From a virus: a DNA stretch of 47,334 bases. Below, in pieces: positions 42,282-47,334 of the stretch. The translations under genes and the position numbers were made by a program. The stretch covers positions 1-47,334 of IMG/VR virus record IMGVR_UViG_3300008450_000065; one strand, 5' to 3'. Position 1 is the first letter of the stretch, and the number at the start of each line of letters is the position of its first letter. The notes below the pieces were generated by a model. That model ran no database searches. It worked only from the letters and a program-made list of their open reading frames with translations, and was not told where the DNA came from.

Positions 42282-42530
42282 CTATCCGGTATGCGTAGGG
42301 TTGGTCGGCGAGCGTGGCTGCTTTGCCGCCAAATCAGGGGAATTGGTAGCCAACTTTACGAGTTCGGCTAGAACTTGACAGCGCCCCTGCGACACTGCCG
42401 AGTTTTGGAAGGCGAAGGGAAGCTGTTCGAGTTCGTGGGCCTTCCACTCACTGAGAAAGGTCAGTACCTGCGGGTACTGCCTCACAATGAGGGCAAAAGC
42501 CTTCACAACCTCGTCAGTGGGACGGATCAT
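42282..42530 (-). CDS. Small protein between portal and scaffold
   Basis: 82 residues, ATGA overlap with portal. Helical, with VVKAFALIVRQYPQVLTFLSEWKAHELEQLPF and an end rich in Pro/Asn. Small helical proteins at this place are seen in many podophages and may help portal or scaffold assembly. No family recognised. Confidence 0.6.
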   Translation of the reverse strand: MIRPTDEVVKAFALIVRQYPQVLTFLSEWKAHELEQLPFAFQNSAVSQGRCQVLAELVKLATNSPDLAAKQPRSPTNPTHTG

Positions 42531-44575
42531 CCGGCCCCTCCCGACGCATTGGGTGAAACGACGTTGGCCTGCTGCCCGCCTTTCGGCGCTCCGTCAGGCT
42601 GTGTCGGAACTGGTTTGCCGCCGCCCTGCGGTGGCTGTCCCTTCGACGGGCGCTGTACCAGCGCCAGCGTCTCGCGGGACGGAATGATGTCCTCAGTGGG
42701 CATCTGAAGGCTCTTGGCGACCTCGCGCAGCAGCGCGGCGCGGCCATCAGGACCCATGATCTCCATGTCGGCGGGGTTCGCCGTGGCATTGAGGAACTCA
42801 ATGCGGCGCACATTCATCGTTTCGCGGTTGGCGAGATTGATGGCACCGCGCGGCATGATCTGGAGATCACCCTTGATGCTCTCATCCTCGTCATAACGCA
42901 TGTTGTAGACGTACTGACGCTCCACGATGGGCTTGATCACGTCGGAGTCGATGTGCATGACCACCTGACGGATGCCCTTACCGGCGCTTCCCATGAGCAT
43001 GGAGAGGCCAGAGGAGGTGCGGCCCGCGCCTTGGACGTTCAAATCACCGTACAGGTAGGCCGGAATGCCGGAATGCTCGTCGGCTAGGCGTGAGAACCTC
43101 TCGTAGACGCCCATGAGCATCTGAGCATTTGCTTCAGGCTGCGTAAAACGCACCGCTGGTGCGCTCGAACCAGTCGGATCGTTCGTGACCTGCCAAATCT
43201 TCCATGGGTAGATTTGCGTGATGTCTTCATTGGCCGGAATACGCTCCAGATTGACCTCAACTTGGGGTCCAGACGAGATGCCCATGTTGTTGACAAGGGC
43301 ACGCGCAGCCGCATTGCAGATATTTTGCAGGTCTTCGATGATTTCGGGGATGCCTTTACCCCAAAATGCGCCCGGACACTTGATGAACGAGGTCTTGGCG
43401 TAGGGCTTTTCGCCCAACGGGTCGTAGTTGAGGACCGCTTTCAGCACGAAATTGCCGCAGACCCACACATTTGCGTCGTATTCGAGCGCCGCATCGGGCA
43501 CTTCGTCCTCCGACATGCCCCATTCGCGCAGCATCGCACCGGAAACCTTGCCCCAGAACTCCAGAGCGTCGAAAATCTGCGTCGGGCGCATCTCCGTATG
43601 GAACTTGCGCTCCTCTTCTTCCTTGATCAACTCAATGTCTTGGTTGATCCACGAGCTTCCGTTGCCCTCTTCGAGCAGTTTGCGGATGGCCGCGTCGTCG
43701 TAACCGGGCATTCCGATGAGATCGGAGAGCATTGTGCGGGTCAGCGGGTGGTGCTGGAAGCAATACCCATCCTGAATGCGGGTGATCCCCGGCTCCGGGT
43801 AGAAGTAGAACGGATCGACGCGCTCATACTCAGGCGCGATCTTGTCCACCGGCACCGCCATGGTGCGCCCCGAGGCGTCCTTCTGCCAGCCCAGTGTGCG
43901 CTGGCGGCGCACGACGGGACCCTTGATGACAGCGGCGGGGTAGGTGACGAGGTCGGTGATGAAGTCGTTGAAGCTCTCGGCCCAGCCGCCCTCTGCGAAC
44001 TGGTCGGAAATCTTGTGCTTCATCTTGTCGGCGCGGTTCTGCGCCGCCTGAAGCATCTTGAACCGGTACTCCTGCGACACCGCCTCCTTGGCCTCGGCCA
44101 TCTCGGACGGCGTCATGGCGCGGAGTTCTTCCTGAAGCAGGCGGGCGACCATGTCAGCGAACGCCGCCTTGATCTCCTGTGTCTGTGTAGGTGACAGGTC
44201 GGGGATCGGCGTGGGCTGGATGTCCCACGGAGGTGTGCCTGTGTCGAGCAGGATGTCCCGCAGCCAGCTTTCGGCGGCGCGGCACTTCACCTCGGTGATC
44301 ATCATGTAGACTTCGGAGCCGCCCTGCTTCTGGATCGCATTGAGCTTCTCGGGTTCGTACTCACCGTTGCGCTGGCGCATGGCCCGCAGCATGATGTCTT
44401 CGATTGGCTTCTTGGCGATCTTCGCCGCGTCCCAGCACTCGCGCAGATAATCCACGATGCCAAGCATGAGGGAACTGGACTGCCGTGCCTGAAGCTCACG
44501 GTCAATCTGTTCGCGTTCCTGCCGTGCAAGCTCGTCGTTCGAGACTACACGGAATATGCTCAACCCAGCAGCCAT
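42527..44575 (-). CDS. Portal protein
   Basis: 682 residues, long for a portal but usual for podoviruses. It has the pattern of P22/T7-like portals: an N-terminal ECWDAAKIAKKPIEDIMLRAMRQRNGEYEPEKL, a helical clip and stem, a central FLK-type YFYPEPGITRIQDGYCFQHHP, then ARALVNNMGISSGPQVEVN and RTSSGLSMLMGSAGKGIRQVV. It is the DNA channel at one capsid vertex. No Shine-Dalgarno precedes ATG 44575; a promoter-like pair ends 8 nt before it, so leaderless translation is possible. Confidence 0.9.
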   Translation of the reverse strand: MAAGLSIFRVVSNDELARQEREQIDRELQARQSSSLMLGIVDYLRECWDAAKIAKKPIEDIMLRAMRQRNGEYEPEKLNAIQKQGGSEVYMMITEVKCRAAESWLRDILLDTGTPPWDIQPTPIPDLSPTQTQEIKAAFADMVARLLQEELRAMTPSEMAEAKEAVSQEYRFKMLQAAQNRADKMKHKISDQFAEGGWAESFNDFITDLVTYPAAVIKGPVVRRQRTLGWQKDASGRTMAVPVDKIAPEYERVDPFYFYPEPGITRIQDGYCFQHHPLTRTMLSDLIGMPGYDDAAIRKLLEEGNGSSWINQDIELIKEEEERKFHTEMRPTQIFDALEFWGKVSGAMLREWGMSEDEVPDAALEYDANVWVCGNFVLKAVLNYDPLGEKPYAKTSFIKCPGAFWGKGIPEIIEDLQNICNAAARALVNNMGISSGPQVEVNLERIPANEDITQIYPWKIWQVTNDPTGSSAPAVRFTQPEANAQMLMGVYERFSRLADEHSGIPAYLYGDLNVQGAGRTSSGLSMLMGSAGKGIRQVVMHIDSDVIKPIVERQYVYNMRYDEDESIKGDLQIMPRGAINLANRETMNVRRIEFLNATANPADMEIMGPDGRAALLREVAKSLQMPTEDIIPSRETLALVQRPSKGQPPQGGGKPVPTQPDGAPKGGQQANVVSPNASGGAG

Positions 44576-44583
44576 GGTTTACA

Positions 44584-44612
44584 GTTGTAGAGGATTTGTG
44601 CTGTGGTTGCAA
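44584..44612 (-). promoter_or_regulatory. Promoter-like site ahead of portal
   Basis: On the minus strand TTGCAA (44612-44607), exactly 17 bases, TACAAC (44589-44584), four of six matches to each sigma-70 hexamer. The expected start, around 44577, leaves almost no leader before ATG 44575, and no Shine-Dalgarno is present. It sits directly downstream of a strong terminator (44618-44651), as expected for a restart of transcription. Confidence 0.5.
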
Positions 44613-44617
44613 TACCC

Positions 44618-44651
44618 AAAAGAAAAAGGCCCTCGACGGTAGGCGAGGGCC
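44618..44651 (-). terminator. Rho-independent terminator after large terminase
   Basis: On the minus strand GGCCCTCG, an 8-nt loop, CGAGGGCC (44651-44628), followed directly by TTTTTCTTTT (44627-44618). The stem is perfect and the T-run immediate, the textbook form. It lies between large terminase and portal, so terminase and head genes form separate transcription units. Confidence 0.85.
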
Positions 44652-44697
44652 AAGTCACAGGGGTTGGTCTCATGGGAGGAAACCGAGGTGGAAGCTA

Positions 44698-46086
44698 TCA
44701 CGTCCAGCCTGCGGCGGCAAGCACCTTGACCTCGCGCCGCGCCTGAAGGGCCGCACCCTCACCCGCCGTGGCGATGTGCAGCATCAGGTACTGCAAGGCT
44801 TCTGCAACGTGTGAGTGTTTGTTCTTATCGATATCGCTGTCGCCCTTGGGTTTGTAGCGATATCCGCCCATCATTGCAGCCTTAAGCTGTGTACATCTGG
44901 GGTCCACGAGGAAGGCCGGGTCGCCGTCCACCTGCCGCATGAGGTAGTCATCCACCGCGTTGATACGCGCGGAGATAGAATTTGTCCGCGCCGGGATGAC
45001 CTTCAGCCCTTCGGCCTTGATGATGTCCACCGCCGACCTCTCGTCCGTCTGCGCCCGCTGGATGCCAGCGGGGTCTGTAACGACGAGAATGGGCGACCCC
45101 GAAAACCGCTCGAAGAGCAGTGGCTTGAGGATTTGGCGCACGAACCGCTGGACCCCCATGTCGAAGCTGACCGCCTCGGCAAGGACGAGCGCCCGCCCGC
45201 GCGGGTCCTGCTGACCGATGACAGCAGCAGGCGTAAGGCCCAAGTCCATGCCCACCACAATGGGACGCACGCCATTGGCAATATGGCGAAGACACTCAGA
45301 GGCCATGTGATAATCAGTACGGAAGTACTTATACACAGGCATACCCGCCGAACTGAGGCCGTACTCACCGTCGATGTAAACCCGGATGTACTCATCTGAG
45401 CGTCCTTGGGTGTCGTAGTAACCATCGGGGAGATTTTCGATGTTCTCGGCGTAGGGACTGCGGCCTGACGGCTGCTTGAACACAGCCCAGCCGTTGTCGT
45501 TGGGGCTGACGCCGTCCTTCGGGTCCAGCTTCTCCATCTGATAGTACCACCATGTGTCCATGGTGGGCGGGTTGGTGTCGCCCCACATCCCGTGCCACGT
45601 CGGCCCGCCGTCCTTCGCGGACGGGAAACGGCCAATACGCTTGGACATGGCGTCCACGATGTCAGGGTGGATGTCCCGGCACTCGTTGAACCACGCGAAG
45701 GTCAGTTCGAGCGAGTTGAGGTTCGCCACATCGTCCGCGTCGTCCAGCGCACGGAACATGATCTCGCACTCGACGTTGCCGACCTTGAAGTAGTAGGTCT
45801 TCGTGGTGCGCATGTACTCACCGCACACCCCCGGTGGGAACCAGTCGAGGAAGGTCTTGATGGTGGTATCCTGAAGCTGGCGTGCCGTCTCGCGGACGAC
45901 CGCCGCGCGGGTCTTCCTGATACCTTGGGCGTTAGGCTTTTGCAGGCTGGCCCTGCGCACGATCTCAAAGGAACAGGTTACGCTCTTCCCCGAACCTACC
46001 GGTCCCATGAGCGTGCGCATCTTGGAGTTATCCTCCATGAAGAGCTTGCCGGTGGGCGGCGGCGTGTAGTTGATCTCAAGTCCCAT
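44698..46086 (-). CDS. terL: Terminase large subunit
   Basis: 462 residues. ATPase part: Walker A G28-PVGSGKS35 (T/S end), Walker B LTFAWFNE135, and R-rich FRALDDADDVANLNSLEL. RNase H-like nuclease part: D281 in VVGMDLGLTP, D338 in VVTDPAG, and H424-S-H-x-A-E429 near the end. All expected acidic residues are present. It cuts concatemers and packs DNA through portal. Start overlaps the 57-aa gene by 11 nt. Confidence 0.93.
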   Translation of the reverse strand: MGLEINYTPPPTGKLFMEDNSKMRTLMGPVGSGKSVTCSFEIVRRASLQKPNAQGIRKTRAAVVRETARQLQDTTIKTFLDWFPPGVCGEYMRTTKTYYFKVGNVECEIMFRALDDADDVANLNSLELTFAWFNECRDIHPDIVDAMSKRIGRFPSAKDGGPTWHGMWGDTNPPTMDTWWYYQMEKLDPKDGVSPNDNGWAVFKQPSGRSPYAENIENLPDGYYDTQGRSDEYIRVYIDGEYGLSSAGMPVYKYFRTDYHMASECLRHIANGVRPIVVGMDLGLTPAAVIGQQDPRGRALVLAEAVSFDMGVQRFVRQILKPLLFERFSGSPILVVTDPAGIQRAQTDERSAVDIIKAEGLKVIPARTNSISARINAVDDYLMRQVDGDPAFLVDPRCTQLKAAMMGGYRYKPKGDSDIDKNKHSHVAEALQYLMLHIATAGEGAALQARREVKVLAAAGWT

Positions 46087-46249
46087 TGAGCAGGTCGATC
46101 CTATATTCGAGGCCGCGCTTGCGCGTCTTGATGATCCGTGTACGGAAGGACAGGTTGTTGTCCCTCAACTGGCTCTCGACTTCAGCGGCGGCAAGGGGTG
46201 ACGTGAACACCGCACAACCACGGTCGTCAAATAGACTCAGCAGGCTCAT
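46076..46249 (-). CDS. Small protein between terminase subunits
   Basis: 57 residues from ATG 46249, overlapping small terminase by 23 nt and large terminase by 11 nt. It shows a beta-alpha-beta pattern (CAVFTSPLAAAEVESQL, then SFRTRIIKTRKRGLEYRIDLL). Small genes at this place in podophages are usually of unknown function. The dense overlap favours a real gene. No motif recognised. Confidence 0.6.
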   Translation of the reverse strand: MSLLSLFDDRGCAVFTSPLAAAEVESQLRDNNLSFRTRIIKTRKRGLEYRIDLLNGT

Positions 46250-46676
46250 GTTCGACAACGCGCATCTCCTGCGAGGTTCCACCGAGATTGATCGTGATCG
46301 ACACACCACCAGTGCTTTCTGGCGCGTCACCCTTGACCTCCAGTCCTGCCCACTTGACGGTGGACTTGATCAGGTCGGCCTTGACGGCGGCGCTGACATC
46401 CGGGTGGTGGATGAGAGACCATGAGGTCGTGAGAAGTTCCTCGGCCTGTGCGCGTGCCTTCAGCCGGAAGGTGATGCCCTTCTCGCGGATTTCATCCCGG
46501 TAGTGCTTGACCTTCTTGTCGAACACCGGGTCCTTGGAGATGTCCGCGAGTTCGGAAGAGGACAGGCTATGCCGCGCAAGGATTTCCGGCAGGTCCTCGC
46601 CACTGCCCTCCAGCTTGAGGGCAATGTCAAAGCAGAGACGGTCGGTCCACTTGGTGTACTCGACGGGTGCGAACAT
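46227..46676 (-). CDS. terS: Terminase small subunit
   Basis: 149 residues. Helical N-terminus with a DNA-binding part (DLPEILARHSLSSSELADISKDPVF, a helix-turn-helix-like spacing), a coiled coil (VKHYRDEIREKGITFRLKARAQAEELLTTSW), and an oligomerisation/C-terminal end with VSITINLGG. This is the usual order of small terminases, which bind the packaging site and direct large terminase. No Shine-Dalgarno is seen; the promoter-like pair at 46685-46713 would place the RNA start at or next to ATG 46676. Confidence 0.82.
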   Translation of the reverse strand: MFAPVEYTKWTDRLCFDIALKLEGSGEDLPEILARHSLSSSELADISKDPVFDKKVKHYRDEIREKGITFRLKARAQAEELLTTSWSLIHHPDVSAAVKADLIKSTVKWAGLEVKGDAPESTGGVSITINLGGTSQEMRVVEHEPAESI

Positions 46677-46684
46677 GGGGAGGG

Positions 46685-46713
46685 AAGGTAACCTGCGGGT
46701 GCGGTAGTGTCAA
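46685..46713 (-). promoter_or_regulatory. Late promoter-like TTGACA-N17-TACCTT
   Basis: On the minus strand TTGACA (46713-46708), exactly 17 bases, TACCTT (46690-46685). The -10 lies 8 nt before ATG 46676, so the predicted RNA start is at or within 2 nt of the start codon; no ribosome-binding site lies between. Same hexamers and spacer as at 6506-6534. It would be the first late promoter, ahead of terminase. Confidence 0.6.
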
Positions 46714-46754
46714 GTCAGTGCGTTTTTGGAACGGCCGAGCCGGGGAAGTTGTAA

Positions 46755-46766
46755 GTTAATGTTAAC
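46755..46766. promoter_or_regulatory. GTTAA-TG-TTAAC palindrome, operator candidate
   Basis: Perfect 5-bp inverted repeat about a TG centre, in an AT-rich patch upstream of the terminase promoter, between the two divergent genes. Placement and symmetry suit a dimeric helix-turn-helix protein such as those encoded at 1965, 5154 or 10083. No second copy was noticed. Confidence 0.35.
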
Positions 46767-46865
46767 AATGGTTTTTGGGGTCTTGCTTTGAGAGGTTGCC
46801 TACAAATGGGGGGCCGGTCGGATTTTCTTGTCCATGTACCCCCGGTGCCCTGCTTCCGCCGCGCC

Positions 46866-46891
46866 GCGCGGCGATTGCGCGGCGATTGCGC
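46866..46891. repeat. 11-bp tandem direct repeats (iteron-like)
   Basis: Two perfect head-to-tail copies of GCGCGGCGATT, followed by GCGC of a third. In a noncoding control region, such repeats may bind a replication, packaging or regulatory protein. The unit is GC-rich, so chance cannot be excluded. Confidence 0.5.
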
Positions 46892-46935
46892 CTGCTCATT
46901 GGCAAGCGCCGAATTGCTTGGATTGCCACGCCGAT

Positions 46936-46964
46936 TTGACAATCTGGTATGGATATGCCACATT
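46936..46964 (+). promoter_or_regulatory. Rightward promoter-like site
   Basis: TTGACA at 46936-46941, 17 bases, CACATT at 46959-46964 (three of six -10 matches). The predicted RNA start falls at about 46971, right at the first of two hairpins. The -35 and spacer are as in the terminase promoter; the -10 is poor, so an activator or other sigma factor may be needed. Confidence 0.4.
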
Positions 46965-46969
46965 GGAGT

Positions 46970-47018
46970 CACTGGAAAGCAGATGCCTTCCAGTGTCGGC
47001 AGGGCAATCCTGCCCTGC
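46970..47018 (+). other. Two tandem hairpins in the 5' leader of the rightward gene
   Basis: Hairpin one: CACTGGAA/TTCCAGTG, 8-bp stem, 10-nt loop (46970-46995). Hairpin two: GCAGGGC/GCCCTGC, 7-bp stem, 6-nt loop (46999-47018). Both precede AAGGAG at 47032-47037 and ATG 47044 and lack T-runs. They may stabilise the early mRNA 5' end or regulate translation. Confidence 0.6.
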
Positions 47019-47043
47019 TGATTGACATCGTAAGGAGACTAAA

Positions 47044-47328
47044 ATGTCCAAGGACAATTCCTCGAACGGCTCCACCGTCAAGAAGGCAATCGAGCCGATC
47101 ACTTTCGTGATCGAGCTTACGGCAGATCGAGTGAACGAGAACGGCACGTTCTCGGGTATCAAGATCGGCTCCATCAAGTCCACGGTTAAGGACTTGTCTG
47201 GTCACCTTCGAGTGTCCTGCCCGCCAATGGGCGGCGGCAAGATGTTTCTGATCACCGACACCCTGAAGGGCGTCAAGGTGCTCGGAGAGATCGGGACGGC
47301 AAAGCCGGAAAAGAAGAAGTTGTTCTAA
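47044..47328 (+). CDS. Early protein, unknown
   Basis: 94 residues, strong AAGGAG at 47032-47037. N-terminal polar start (MSKDNSSNGSTVKKAIEPI) followed by a small beta-rich domain (TFVIELTADRVNENGTFSGIKIG, then GHLRVSCPPMGGGKMFLI) and a Lys-rich end. As first gene behind the rightward control region it may be expressed early and strongly. No family recognised; a host-takeover or DNA-binding role is possible but unsupported. The window ends 6 bases later. Confidence 0.65.
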   Translation: MSKDNSSNGSTVKKAIEPITFVIELTADRVNENGTFSGIKIGSIKSTVKDLSGHLRVSCPPMGGGKMFLITDTLKGVKVLGEIGTAKPEKKKLF

Positions 47329-47334
47329 CACCAA

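Larger units (their letters stand above)
46677..47043. other. 367-bp divergent noncoding control region
   Basis: Between small terminase (leftward) and the gene at 47044 (rightward), the longest gap in the window. It holds the terminase promoter, a GTTAA-TG-TTAAC inverted repeat (46755-46766) in an AT-rich patch, two direct copies of GCGCGGCGATT plus a partial third (46866-46891), a rightward promoter-like pair, and two tandem hairpins. Open frames in it lack ribosome sites. It likely controls the early/late switch and could contain the origin or packaging site. Confidence 0.6.

Noticed and set aside
46788-47021. 77-codon frame in the divergent control region
   Set aside because: No ribosome site, Arg/Cys-rich low-quality product, and it crosses promoter, repeats and hairpins.
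1-47334. Circular genome with the window ends joined
   Set aside because: Joining the ends directly gives no start codon for the partial membrane gene at 1-68, so continuity cannot be shown from this sequence.

Overview
The window looks like most or all of the genome of a GC-rich, tailed, short-tailed (podovirus-like) phage infecting a Gram-negative bacterium. The case for a podovirus is the presence of terminase, portal, scaffold, coat, head-tail adaptors, a nozzle-like protein and very large internal (ejection) proteins, with no tape-measure, sheath or baseplate genes. No integrase, lysogeny module, tRNA, CRISPR array or phage RNA polymerase is visible, so transcription probably uses the host polymerase. 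The host is probably a proteobacterium. An alphaproteobacterium is only a guess, from the PLxRFG-type polyvalent protein and the apparent leaderless, -35-dominated promoters.

Layout. Positions 1-13722 (plus strand) and the gene at 47044-47328 (plus strand) form the early/replication side. In order it holds: the tail of a small membrane protein; a proteasome/HslV-like peptidase; a zinc-finger protein of unknown role; a dGTP/dATP diphosphohydrolase-like protein; small regulators, including a helix-turn-helix protein overlapping a HicA-like protein; a family A DNA polymerase with 3'-5' exonuclease; dCMP deaminase; a Cas4-like Fe-S nuclease; a VRR-NUC nuclease; an SNF2 helicase; a candidate ssDNA-binding protein; a primase-helicase; and a secreted lytic transglycosylase. 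Genes are packed with 1-4 nt overlaps, which suggests translational coupling.

Positions 13841-46676 (minus strand) are the late side, read from right to left. It starts with small terminase, a 57-aa protein and large terminase. A strong terminator and a new promoter follow. Next come portal, scaffold, coat, a decoration-like protein, a second terminator-like hairpin, a cluster of tiny basic proteins, two adaptors, fibre-like proteins (one built from seventeen 21-residue repeats), a lysis cassette (M15 endopeptidase, holin-like and spanin-like proteins), the nozzle-like protein, and the ejection proteins. These end in a 939-aa protein with a transglycosylase domain and a 2,901-aa polyvalent protein.

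The main points of novelty are in the 2,901-aa gene. A roughly 535-bp AT-rich segment carrying a textbook twin-arginine-like motif lies between the two halves of its zincin peptidase domain. Separately, a 78-codon reading frame in another frame of the same strand has a perfect Shine-Dalgarno sequence and much better codon usage than the main frame. Other observations are a set of exact-17-bp-spacer promoters placed so that small terminase and portal would be translated from leaderless mRNAs, and a family of G5-6/C5-6 hairpins at gene borders.
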